The translations under genes were made by a program, and so were the position numbers. The notes beneath the pieces are model-generated. The model saw only the letters and a list, made by a program, of their open reading frames with translations. It was not told the DNA's origin and searched no databases. DNA of 64,000 bases, taken from positions 620,001 to 684,000 of the forward strand of contig QRDG01001737.1 in NCBI GenBank assembly GCA_012064385.1, in the 5' to 3' direction. Shown piece after piece: positions 45,431-56,320 of the stretch. Within the stretch, counting starts at the first letter, position 1; every line of letters begins with the position of its first letter. This DNA is from Puccinellia tenuiflora. Lineage: Eukaryota; Streptophyta; Magnoliopsida; Poales; Poaceae.

Positions 45431-46535
45431 GCTCAGAGAAACCCTAACCCTAAACCTCGAAAACCCCGAAATCCCTAACCCTAAACCCCGGAAACCCCAT
45501 CCGAAACCCCTCCCGCTTCCGAACTGTTGATCGCTGGTGAGTGAACGGTTGGGATCAGACATGCCGATCCGCGTGTGCGCAGGTGACGCGCCGATCCGCG
45601 TGTGCGCTCGTTCTGCAATTTGATTGGCTCGGGCATGTGATGCGCTGATTGGCTGGATAGATGGGGTTTGGATCGGCCCGCTGGTTCGATCTAAGCCGTT
45701 CAATAAGATCCGGCGACCTAGAATGACGCGGTGCATGGAACAAGCATACGCGCGTCTGACTTCGTGTCCTTCGTGTGTGCTCGCCTCCACGCAGCCGCCC
45801 GTTGCATGCATGACCAGTCGCAGCTCTGCTTACGCCGCCACCTACGTCGCATCAAATCAATTTACAGCGAGTTTAGTCCCACCTCGCTAGTTCATAGCGT
45901 GTACCACCAGTTTATAAGCCCCGAATGTGGCACCCCTACCAGTGGATCAACAAATATTGGTGTCCTATATCCTAAATATAGGACACTAATATCTGGTTAA
46001 TCCTCTTTTTTAACTTATAAAAGAATTGAAAATCATTTCATTTTTTCAAACTTGATATCTCACGGCCTTCTTTTTCGAGCTCTGATTAATCCTCTTTTTC
46101 AACTTATAAAAAGTAGAAAATCATGTCCTTCGTAAATCTAAATCTATGAGCACAACTAAGTGAGCAAACGAGTCTATGACCCACCTGTCGGAATCAATCC
46201 AACGTTACGACCGTTTAATCAACCATGTCGTGTGCTGGCTATTTTGGCCGTCAGAAACGTCGCGTAGTAGCTATTTCTTCGAACGATGTCGCATTTTTCA
46301 CCATTCCGATGAAAAGTGTCGCACAGGAGTTATTTGCCACACTGAATCTTCTGAATTTCCTATTTTTTTCCCTTCTTTCAACCTTTATTAATACAATTTC
46401 AATCTTACAAACTCCTACTACACCCAGCCAGTGCGATTACCATGCAATTTCTCACAAATTCCTCATACAAATTCCTGCCATTCCATACAATTTCAACATT
46501 ACACCCACTGCGACTAACATACCCCCTACAAATGC

Positions 46536-47011
46536 CTAAATGCAAATGGGAATTTGTGCATGATATTCGAGCTTCCTAATCTTCTGGTTCAATCTCCTTA
46601 GCTCGTCAGCAACCTCTGTATCAATGCGTGCTCTGCCCTCCGTCTCTTCTTCCGGAGCTCGCGTTGCGGCCGCTGCCGTCTGTGGCAGCCATTCTTGGGG
46701 CTCAGCTTGCAGCTGATTCATCAGCGTCTGGACCAGAACATCTTCCCAAAGGAAGAAATATTTCAACTGCAAAATCGCCAAACAGATCAAATGGATTGCT
46801 CAAGGATGCCGATCCATGAAAATTGTGAAATTGCCCCGATTCTTACCCCAATCGCGCTGGTGCACACGTAGAACGGACGATTCTTGTTCCTCAGTGTCTG
46901 CGATATCCTCCGAGCAACGTCCATCCGGCACCACGGACAGACGAAGATTGGCATCTCCATGCGCGCCGGGATCTCCATCCGCGAGGTGGCGCGGGAGCTA
47001 GAAGAAGACAT
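46536..47011 (-). CDS. GRF-type zinc-finger protein inside the Mutator-like element
   Basis: Two exons, 47011-46847 and 46766-46536 (TAG), joined by GT-AG in phase 0; 131 residues. Exon 1 has a Ser-rich start, then IFVCPWCRMDVARRISQTL and NRPFYVC, the first half of a GRF zinc finger, a small nucleic-acid-binding fold. Exon 2 continues LKYFFLWEDVL, the usual end of the fold, followed by a predicted coiled coil (DELRRLNQKIRKLEYHAQ). The fourth zinc ligand, expected just before the FxxW part, is not a Cys here (AIGLKYFF). Many grass genomes have such short GRF proteins in repeats. Start chosen at the first ATG that keeps the Ser-rich leader; ATG 46978 is an alternative. Confidence 0.6.
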
Positions 47012-47630
47012 GGAGCTCGATTCGCGAACGCCCGGAGCCGAAGGGGAACTCACCGCGTCCGCGCACGTCACCTGTAGCTGTAGCACATGGCCGCGCCCTC
47101 CCACCGTCGGCGGCGCTCCCCGTCGACACCGCCCACTCGGTCGCCCGTGCCCGGCTCCTAGCTACCAACCTCTGCGCCCGGCTCCTAGCTCGCCGCCCAC
47201 CTCTGCGCGTGGCCGCCTCCAACCCCGCTTCGCTGATTCTTGCTCCCCGCTGCGAGCTCTGGGGGCGCGGTACGCCGCTTTTATCACAGGCGCGGCGCCG
47301 GCAACGGTCGACGGGCTGCCATCAGTGTGTGCCCATTTGCTCAGTTTTGCCCTCAGGAACGGTCGACAGGGGGGTCCCACAAGCAGTGGCTACAAGCCCG
47401 AGTCAACTACCTTGACCAGACGGAGACGACAAGATTCACGGAATAAGTCCTTGCGCACAGACTAGGGGTAAAACTGAGGACATTTCGCAACAGAGGGCAA
47501 AACTGATCACATGGACACAACTGATGGCAGAATGATAATTTACCCATAAGAAAATGATGTCGGTCATGATTAGAATGATGAAATGGCATAAAAGCAACGA
47601 CAAGAATTGAACACATTCATGGACATGATG

Positions 47631-48001
47631 TTTTGGCTCACAGGTGCAGATGAACCCGTTGTGTAATATGCATTTTTAACACATTTCAAAATGTTAAAAA
47701 AATTCAAATAAAAATTTCAGATGTTCATATGAAAAATGTCTATCCGTGTAAAAGTTTCATACCGAATTTTTTTTGTGTGACCGGTATAAAAAAGACAAAA
47801 AAATGTTACGTACAAAGTCATTTTAAAACATTGGAGATTTGTCTTTTTTTACACCAGCCACAAAAAATGTCTTTTCATCCCAATTTTTTTTGTACGAACA
47901 TAGAATATTTATATGTACATTCAAAATTTTTGTTTAGTTTTTTCGACATTTTAAAATTCATATTTTAGGTAGTGGGTATAGATGCACCTACGAGCCAAAG
48001 T
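47631..48001. mobile_element. Foldback MITE, copy 1
   Basis: Left TTTTGGCTCACAGGTGCAGA and right, inverted, CTTTGGCTCGTAGGTGCATC. AT-rich centre with a second inner pair (TTTGTCTTTTTTTACACC / GGTATAAAAAAGACAAA). No target duplication was settled. A related copy lies at 48499-48856. Confidence 0.5.
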
Positions 48002-48498
48002 GGATTTCCCCACATTCATTGCCTATATTCTACGACCGGGGGAACTAATACGTAAGACTAGGGGTGGATACCCGACCTCCTTGAACCAGGAGACGGGCAA
48101 ACCTAAGAAATCTAGTCATGCTATTGTTGAAAAATATTATCGTCATAAACTCATGAGAAAATAGGAAGATTTGCGGAGCAAGGAGAACGTGGGAATACAG
48201 GTAGAGAAACATGAAGGTTTACCAAGATTCGGGCCGTGTTTGATGGACATAACACCCTACTTTGGCTTATTTTTTCTTTTATTTTTTTTAGAAGTAAGAG
48301 TTTGACAAAGTTTTTAGGAAATTTATAAATATTATAAAACAATATAAAAATGATATAAAAATAGACTTCGTAATGTATCTAACGATATTGATTTTGCTTT
48401 GTACATGCTAGTATTTTGTGTTTGTAAAACTTGATCAAATTGTGCATAACAATTTGTAAGTCTTATTTTGACTTGTAGGGATAGTATGGGGTGATGTG

Positions 48499-48856
48499 TT
48501 TTGACTCCCGTGTGCATATGCACCGTTAAATTCAAAATGTATTTTGAAACCATCTTGCAATTTCTTAAAAAAATTGCAAAAAAATTCCGTGCATAGATCT
48601 TAACATCTTATGTGTTTACAAAGTCGTTTCACTTAAACCCGATCTTTTTATGCCTTGTGTAAAAAAGATAAATTTGATGCTAAAACAAGACATTTGTTTT
48701 TTTAATATTTTTCACACAGGACACAAAAATATCAGTTATCTGCAAAAAAAAAAAAAAACTGTGTGAATGTGAAGATGTATCCGTGATTTTTTTTACGACA
48801 TTTAAAAATATGCTTTTAAATACCGAATACATATGCACCTCACCTGGTTGCCAAAA
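48499..48856. mobile_element. Foldback MITE, copy 2
   Basis: Left TTTTGACTCCCGTGTGCATA and right, inverted, TTTTGGCAACCAGGTGAGGT; inner GTGCATATG on both arms. It shares the outer TGGATTTCCC flank with copy 1, so the true ends may lie slightly further out. Confidence 0.5.
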
Positions 48857-49247
48857 TGGATTTCCCGGATAGTATGGCCAGAAACCAAACAACAGGCAGG
48901 ATATATCGTGGAGTGACCCACATTTTATCTGTAGACGTGGCAGGCGGCGCCCTGGGTCCACGGAGAATTTACGAAACATATCCCCATCTGGCTCGCTGAC
49001 AGGCCTGATCGTAGTCCATAGCTTCGCGCCGACCGGGCACGTTTGAAACGGAAGAGGGAATGCAGGAGGGAGGAGTCGAACATGAAACTACGCCACCTTT
49101 GTCGTGCGGAGAAAAAAAAAAGGCAACGGGCTCCCAACGGCTAGAAGTGGGTCGCTGCGTGTACTTTGACTGCCGTGCTGGCAAGGAAACAGGGGGTGGT
49201 AGTCAGTCAGTTTGTTGTACAGTACTGCTCGGTGTGTGATTCTCGTT

Positions 49248-50057
49248 GAAAAAAGTCTATTTTCAACCTTGAGTTCGGAGCGAAATGAACCCTGAAGTCG
49301 AAATCTCTGTCGTTTGTACGCTGAACTATGTAATTCCGATCTAAATTGAACACTGTAGTAGTTAAGCGCATCGGGAAAATAGAAAATCCCGACTAACCAT
49401 ATCTATTGGCTCACTGATAAGCCAGTCCCGTGTGTCATATTCATCTCTCCCCACCTACAAAAACAAGGAGCTAAGCGTTGACCCGCTGCAGCCTCAAGCA
49501 CTCGCGGCCGTCGGCCTCGCGCTCGCCGCCACCTTGTGCGCCTGTCGTCGGCCTCGCGCGAACGTCGCCGCTGCCGACCTCGTGCTCGCCGCCGCCTCGC
49601 GACGCGTGCGTATGTCGCCAGCCCTGCGTGCTCGCCGCCGTTGCCGACCTCGTGCTCGCCATCGCCTCCTCGCGCGCTCGCCGCAGCCTCGCGCTCGCTG
49701 CTCGCTGCCGGCCACGCGGCCGCCGCAACCTCGCGCACTGGTGCTCGCCACCGCAGCCTCGTGCGCCCGTCGTTGGCCTCGCGTCTAACGCTGCATGCTC
49801 GTGCTCGCTTCCGCCTCGTGCTCGCTGCCGCCTCGCGCTCGCTGCTCCCTGCCCCACGTGATCGCCGCTGTCTGCAGTAGAGCTCGCCGCCTGCCCCTCG
49901 CGCGAGTGCGAATTTTATATTTTTTTCTCTGAAAAACCAGTCTAAGGTTTAATTTAGACCGAGATTGCATAGTTCAGAGTACAAACGACACGGATTTCGA
50001 CTCCAGGTTTAATTCGCCCGGCCTCTATGAGTTTAACGTTAAAAATAGACTTTTTCC
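49248..50057. mobile_element. Mutator-like element with CG-rich core
   Basis: Left GAAAAAAGTCTATTTTCAAC and right, inverted, GGAAAAAGTCTATTTTTAAC. Similarity continues for about 115 bp (GTCGTTTGTAC, CTGAACTATG, TCTAAATT). The 10-bp duplication GATTCTCGTT lies at 49238-49247 and 50058-50067. The core (about 49490-49910) is built from CTCGC, GCCGCC and TCGTGCTCGC units and is open in several frames on both strands, so none is called as a gene. Confidence 0.75.
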
Positions 50058-50067
50058 GATTCTCGTT

Positions 50068-51024
50068 CGATGGTTTGGGTCTGTGGATGGCGCACCATCG
50101 CTTCACTGGAAAATCGTGGTGGCCAACGGCCCGGGCAGGCTTCGCAACTCCCACTTGACATGTGGCGACAAGAAAGAAAGAGCCCAAGCCCATCTCATGT
50201 TGCGCATTTTTCTTGATGCGCTCCTTTGGTTGGCCCAGGCACTCCGGAGCTGCGAACGAAGCACGCGATGGGATTTTAGTGGACCTGCAGGATTTGACAC
50301 GCCACAAGGGAAACGACTCCGTACAACCCGGGCGATTCGTACCGCTGAATCGACGAATGCGGCCCAATAACATGTACTGTTATCCTTTTTTTCATCATTT
50401 CTTCTTTGTCTGTTTTTTTTCTCTTTTTATGATAAAAGAATGTGTTCACTTCTGTGAAAAAGGAAGAAACAAATCGTTGTAAAAATAAATATATTCTCGT
50501 ATGTAAAAAATCCAATAAACACATTTATCGTATCCGAACGATTTTAAAAATGAACATTTATCTAATTCGAACAATTTGAAAAACAAACATTTATCTTCTT
50601 TTGAACAAAAGAAAAGAAACCAAAAAGAAAGCATAAAAAAAATATTAACATTAAAAAAGATAAAAAGATCTCCGATCTCCTCCGCCTACACCCCCCCCAC
50701 CCATCCGTGCTTCCGTCGACTCCCTCGCTACTATCACCGTTCACAGCGCCTGCTACCGGCCCCAACGCTTGTTGCCACCTCCGCACCCCGCCCTTCTCAA
50801 GCCGCTGCCTCTGTCGGTCCACCGCTGCACCCAACTTCCCTCTAACCCCGTCCCCATCTCCTGCTCCGGCGACCACCCTGCACATCGAAATCCTAAGCCC
50901 AGTCGCCGGCGAGCTCTCGCACCCGACCCCCCCAAGATAAGGTATTGCTTCACCTCCACCTACACCGCCACCGCGAGCCGCGTTGAGGTCCAGCTGGAGA
51001 CATCGCGGCCAGCCGCACCGTTCC
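50068..51024. other. Unassigned DNA left of element C
   Basis: 50068-50670 is mixed to AT-rich without features. 50680-51020 is C-rich on the plus strand (CACCCCCCCC, many CC-pairs), resembling a gene or LINE leader cut by element C at 51025. No coding call is possible. Confidence 0.25.
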
Positions 51025-51474
51025 TGACGTGGGAGTACCCTTCGGGTATACCACGGTTGGGGTACCTGGTGCGGAGATAGGCTGCGGCCCAACGGGAGAA
51101 GCCTAAAGGGAAGGCCCACACCGAAGAAAGAAGCCTCAAGGCCATAGACTACGTCGGTTTGTACTGAGAGTTGTAAACCTAATCGGTAGACCCGAGACCC
51201 AGGCCCCTCATATAAGGGCTGGGAGGGCACCGATCTAGGCATGTTGAGAACCACCACCAGAAACCCTAGCGAGATCGCATCTACCGATCTCGCCATTGTA
51301 GCACCTCTAATCAATACCAGACAAGCAGGACGTAGGGCTTTTACCTTCGGGGGGCCTGAACCTGGGTAACATCTTCTTGTCAGCCGACGAATCCACCAGT
51401 CTCACAACTTCTCTCCCCTTCAATAGAAACCCAAGGATGCAATCCGAGGGATTTGGCGTGGTTACACCACGTCA
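51025..51474 (+). repeat. 5' LTR of gypsy element C
   Basis: Begins TGACGTGGGAG and ends CACCACGTCA, so its ends form an 8-bp perfect inverted repeat (TGACGTGG/CCACGTCA). It is followed by ATTGGTGCCGTCTGTGG, the leader typical of many plant gypsy elements. A TATA-like CATATAAGG lies at 51209-51217, and CAATACC shortly before the middle of R is unremarkable. Length 450 bp. Confidence 0.75.
51209..51217 (+). promoter_or_regulatory. TATA-like box in LTR of element C
   Basis: CCTCATATAAGGGC, 185 bp into the LTR; plausible U3 promoter position. Confidence 0.35.
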
Positions 51475-51511
51475 ATTGGTGCCGTCTGTGGCAACGACTG
51501 ACGTTGGATCT

Positions 51512-53764
51512 ATGGGTTCGGCGGCTTCATCATCAACTCCGCAGCAAGTCATCACCTTCGGTTCGCTGGGGCTCCACCCTAGCTCGCCGGAGGCATCATC
51601 GACTCCACAACACCCTATCGACTTTGAGTCACTGGGGTTCAGCCTTCACTCACCGGAGGCATCGCCTACCTTCGCGGATCTGCGCGGAGGCATGAACATA
51701 AGCTTTGGCGTTCTCCGCTTCTACATCAACGAGCGGGGCACTCTGCGCCTTTCGGATGCGCCTCACGCACTGGAAGAGGCACCCGTTTTCATGTCGACTG
51801 TGACGCTTGGCACCTCGCCCATCTACGCCAACACCGTGGGCGATCTGTTAGGCGGACTCGATATGTCCTCGACTGCAACAACGCAGTTTGTTCCAGCCAT
51901 CAACATCGCGTGTGCAGTCGACAAAGAGACTTCATCATCACCTTCATCGACTCCGCCGTTAAGCCCGGCGTACTTAACTAGCGGGACTCGATCAACCTTC
52001 GAGTCCCTACTTAACATGTGCTACAACACCTCCGAGGAGGAAGATCGGCGCATGGCTCCGGTCCAAGTCTACATGGCGATTCCTGAAACTTCAAGAATCA
52101 ACCGGGCGGGTGATCCATCGACGAGTGCCACAAGGGACCCGCCGGAAGCACCACCTCCGCCGCCGCAGTACCCATACACGGTGGTCCTGCAGAACGGGCG
52201 CACAGAGCTGCACATCACCCAAGAGATGGGTGAAAGAGCGATCCAGGCAGTAAGGGGCGGTGTCCCGCCAGAGGACGCGACACCTAAAGACCTGCAATGC
52301 TATCAGTACCTGCTATGGCAGGACACCTTGCGGCTAAAAGAGCAACAGAAGGCACTCGACGAACGAAGAGCCGCCGCTAGCTTATCAAGTTTGCGCCGAG
52401 CAGGGTTGTCTGATCAGTCATCAGGACGGAACCGAGCCCCAGGCGGCCGATCTCGTTTCCTGCAGATGCCTGCAAGGAACGAGGTCACCCGAAACTTGGA
52501 AAACTCCTTCGCGTCATGGGACGAAACGGGGATACCTGTCCCCAGAACTGCCACTGGCGCCCTCATGTCGGTAGCAACATACTTACAGGCAACACAACCT
52601 CCGGACAATGACCCTCGCGCCGCCATGCACCGCCAGCAGCTCAGATTCATTGGCATGGCAGGTGCAGGGTTGGTCTCGAGTGGGCCACAACCAGCCGGGG
52701 CACCCCCAGCTGGCAACATAACAAACTCACGGCGGCATCGCAGCCCGCGGCAGGAACCGCGGAGCCGCCACCTCGTCGAACGCGGCGCCCGTGATCTGGC
52801 GGACCCCACCATACAGGAGAACCGCGCCGCTCGCGGTCGAGAAGAACGGTATCGCCTGGCGGCAGGCGAAGACGCACGCAATGCCATAACCCATAACAAG
52901 GTTCGAAGAAACCGCGACCGGAGGGCGGCACGCGATGACAGCACCGAAGAATCGGAGTCAGACGACGAGCAAGAACCCTGCGGGGCTATGTGCTTTAGTC
53001 GTCGTATCCGAGGAGCCAGGATGCCTAAAGGCTTCAGACTCACCTCGGAAACGCCTAAATACGACGGCCTCTAGGAGCCGTCCGCTTGGCTAGAAGACTA
53101 CCTGACGGCAGTAACCTGCTAGAGAGGCTCATCCACTACTGCAATGCAGTACATACAACTCATGCTCTCAGGATTCGTGCGTGCTTGGCTTAAAAGCCTA
53201 CCCCGCGGAGTGTACTCCTGATGGGAAGATTTCGGTGAGGACTTCATCAAGAACTTCTCGGGAACCTACAAGCGCCCGGCCTCGTTTGAAGAACTGCGAG
53301 CTTGCAAACAGCGGGCAGATGAGACACTACGCCAGTACATCCAGCGCTGAACCCTCTTGCGTAACTCGGCTGAGAGGATATCTGAAGATAACGCGATATA
53401 CACGTTCACTCGAGGGGTCTACCGACTGGAACTCAAGGAGACACTCGGTAGGGTCAAACCCAAAACTATCGCCCATCTCATGCAGATAGCCAATGAGTGG
53501 GCTGATGGGGAGGACTCCATACTCAATGAACGCGGCGAAGGACCCGCCGAAACGGGTGACCAAGGCACATGGAGTCGCCGCAACAATGACCGTCGGCGGA
53601 AGCGCAAGATGCGCGCCTACGACGAGAACGACGGAGCAGAACTCGTGGCAGCGGGCTTCCCCGGCAGCCACGAGCAACGAAATCGCGACGACAGCCGGTA
53701 CAAGCACGACAGCCGAACGGTCAGTCGCAAAGAAGAAAAGAATACAAGACGCGAGTGGCAGTAG
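51512..53764 (+). pseudogene. gag of element C with five stop codons
   Basis: Likely start is ATG 51512, 37 bp after the LTR. The N-terminal half is Ser/Pro-rich with a linker of Ala, Arg and Glu; the capsid-like part follows 53050 (EDYLTAVTC, AMQYIQLMLSGF, FSGTYKRPASFEELRAC). One frame runs through, interrupted by TAG 53072-53074, TAG 53120-53122, TGA 53219-53221, TGA 53348-53350 and TAG 53762-53764. Each is one transition away from a Gln, Arg or Trp codon. The frame then continues into protease. Confidence 0.7.
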
Positions 53765-54805
53765 AGGCAGCCGCGCAATAATCGAGTGCCACGGCCAAAA
53801 CCAACCCTGCATGCCGACTGCAGATTCCACATGTACAGAGATGAAAACAGGAACCTCGTGTCTTCTCACCTGCTGAAAGACTGCGAAGACTTTCACACCC
53901 TACAAGCGCAGTATGCCAGCCTCATCGCGCAACAGGGACAGGTGGTCCCTGGAGCACCAGCAATTGGAGCACCACCTCCTCCAGCCCTACCACCGCCAGG
54001 GCATATGGCGGGAGCTATTCAGCACCAGACACGCATCGAAGAACCTCGGGGTAGCGAAGAAGCGTACCCGAAGCCTGTGGGACGCATGTTCATGATCCAG
54101 AAGGGACGCCCTTCCAATAGGGACCAGAAGCTGATAACAAGGCAGGTGCACCTAGCAGTCAAGGCGCCGCCGGCAGTTCCTGACTTCCTCAGGTGGTCTC
54201 ATCAAAGTGTCGTTTTCTCTCGCGACGATCACCCGCCTCAGGTGCCACGACCAGGGCACTCGGCCCTCGTCCTTGACGCCCAGATCGGTGGATTTGCAAT
54301 GAACCGCGTCTTCATGGACGGCGGCAGCGGCATCAACATCATATTCGCAGATACTCTGCGTGGTATGAACATACTGACAACCAACCTGGCACCTTCAGTC
54401 AACACCTTCCACGGCATAGTACCAGGGCGGCCAGTCTACCCCTTGGGAACAATCACACTCGAGGTCATCTTCGGCGAGCCTGCTAACTTTCGCAAGGAGA
54501 AGATCGAGTTCGAGGTCGTGGACTGGAAGTCGCAGTACCATGTCATCCTTGGGCGACCCGCGTACGCCAAATTCATGGCGGTCCCGCACTACGCCTACCT
54601 CAAGCTAAAGATGCCAGGACCCAACGGGACCATTACAGTGAACGACGACTTCGAGCGGTCCGACGAGTGTGACCGAAAATTCAACAAGATCTCCGAGTCG
54701 TTTGGGGCGCAGGAGCAGCTGCAAGAGCTAGCACTCACCAACGACCGCACCCTCTTTCCAGAGGGCAACAAAACAAAATCCAGACTCCGCCTTCAATGTC
54801 ACTAA
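53765..54805 (+). pseudogene. Gag C-terminus and protease of element C
   Basis: Starts with a Cys/His region (CRFHMYRDENRN...HLLKDC). The retropepsin-like domain has RVFMDGGSGINIIFADTL as active site, then FHGIVPGRPVYPLGTI and YHVILGRPAYAKFMAVPHY. The frame closes at TAA 54803-54805. The RT-side frame is open from about 54770 onwards, so a one-base indel lies near 54765-54785. In the RT frame the linker to RT contains TAG at 54882-54884. Confidence 0.75.
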
Positions 54806-54884
54806 CGATACAAGGGCGCATCAGGTGCACCCAACAGACCCGAAGAAGACGGCTCTGGTGTCGACAAGCTTGCCTCCCGCATAG

Positions 54885-56320
54885 GAAGGCGCGCTCGTCG
54901 AGTTCCTGCGAGAAAACTGGAGCATATTTGCCTGGTGTCCAGCGGACATGCCAGGTATACCCAGGGAATTCGCCGAGCATGCCTTACAAATCTTGCCAAA
55001 CGCAAGACCAGTCAAACAAACAATGCGACGATTCGCCGAGCCGAAGCGTTTAGCCATTGGACAGGAAATCGACAGACTCCTGGCGGCTAAGTTCATTCGG
55101 GAGATCAAGAAGTCAGATTGGGTGGCTAACCCAGTCCTGGTGCCAAAGAAGAACACGAACATACTACGCATGTGCGTCGACTTCACTTCGTTAAACAAGT
55201 GTTGTCCAAAGGATCATTTCCCCCTGCCGCGTATCGACCAAATCGTTGACTCGACGGCGGGTTGCGAGCGCCTCTCCTTTCTGGATGCCTATTCAGGCTA
55301 CAATCAGATTTGGATGAAGGAGGAAGACAAAGAAAAAACAGCATTTATCACGCCCTTTGGCGTCTACTGCTACACAACGATGCCCTTCGAGCTTAAAAAC
55401 GCGGGTGCACCTACCAGCGTATGATGCAAAACTGCCTCAGAAAGCAGATCGGGCGCAACGTCCAGGTTTATGTAGATGATATTGTCATCAAAACAAAGAA
55501 AGAGGCTACCTTACTCGATGACCTGCGCGAGACTTTCGCCACGCTAAAGGAATATAACATCAAGCTAAACCCGACGAAGTGTGTATTCGGAGTTCCAGCC
55601 GGACAGCTGCTCGGGTACCTCGTATCAGCACGAGGCATCGAAGCAAATCCAGAGAAAATACAAGCACTCCTAACAATGCCGGAACCCTTAAAGCTTCGGG
55701 ATGTCCAGCAGCTATCCGGCAGGGTGGCCGCATTGAGCCGCTTCATCAGCAAGCTCGGCGAAAAGGCACTCCCGTTCTATCAGCTAATGAAAAAGACGGA
55801 CAAATTCACTTGGACACCGGAAACCAGAGTTGCCTTCGCCGACCTGAAGCGCACATTGTCAACTCCGCCAGTCCTAGTAGCTCCAAGGGAGAAGGAACGA
55901 CTGTACTTATACGTCGCTGCCACAAATCGGGTGGTTAGCACTGTATTAGTAGTCGAACGTGTAGAGGAAGGCAAAGTCCATGGAGTACAAAGACCTATAT
56001 ATTACCTCAGCGAGGTTCTGTCTTTATCCAAGCAAAGGTACCTGCATTATCAAAAGCTCGCCTATGGCGTCTTCATGTCCTCGTGCAAGGTGGCGCATTA
56101 CTTCTCAGAGCACCCGATCACGGTGGTGAGTGGAGCACCACTCTCAGACATACTAAATAACTCCAAGGCAATGGGCAGAGTAGCCAAATGGAGCATTGAG
56201 TTAGGTCCTATGGACCTCACATATAAACACCCGACATCAATCAAGGCACAGGTTCTACCAGATTTCACCACAGAATGGATGGAGATGCAGCTGCCTTCTG
56301 TACCCGATACCTCGAACTCA
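54885..56320 (+). pseudogene. Reverse transcriptase of element C
   Basis: Follows the TAG at 54882 in frame: ALVEFLRENWSIFAW, PVKQTMRRFAEPKR, CVDFTSLNKCCPKD, FLDAYSGYNQIWMKEE and GVYCYTTMPFELKNAG. The frame is then lost by one base at about 55410 and resumes with QRMMQNCLRKQIGRN, the catalytic VYVDDIVIKTK and LLGYLVSARGIEANPEKIQA. FELKN replaces the usual FGLKN and CCPKD the usual ACPKD. The connection region continues to about 56320. Confidence 0.85.

Larger units (their letters stand above)
41098..47545. mobile_element. 6.4-kb Mutator-like element carrying two gene-like units
   Basis: A perfect 9-bp duplication ATAAGAAAA lies at 41089-41097 and 47546-47554. The left end is GGGTCATTTAATAG; the right end, inverted, is GGGTAAATTATCATTC. 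Both ends then carry repeated CAGTTTTGCC units (41136-41176; 47470-47510 inverted) and, about 180 bp in, a matching GTGGGACCCCC block. This gives diverged terminal inverted repeats of roughly 190 bp. Inside are an ORF near the left end (plus) and a GRF-type zinc-finger gene near the right end (minus), both pointing inwards, plus a solo LTR (42699-44092) and a tandem repeat. No transposase was recognised. Confidence 0.75.

Noticed and set aside
45438..45500. Telomere-like CCCTAAACC stretch as a chromosome end or true interstitial telomere
   Set aside because: Only a few degenerate units, embedded in a transposon.
49403..49861. Overlapping ORFs on both strands
   Set aside because: Low-complexity CG repeats inside the Mutator-like element; no frame preferred and no domain.
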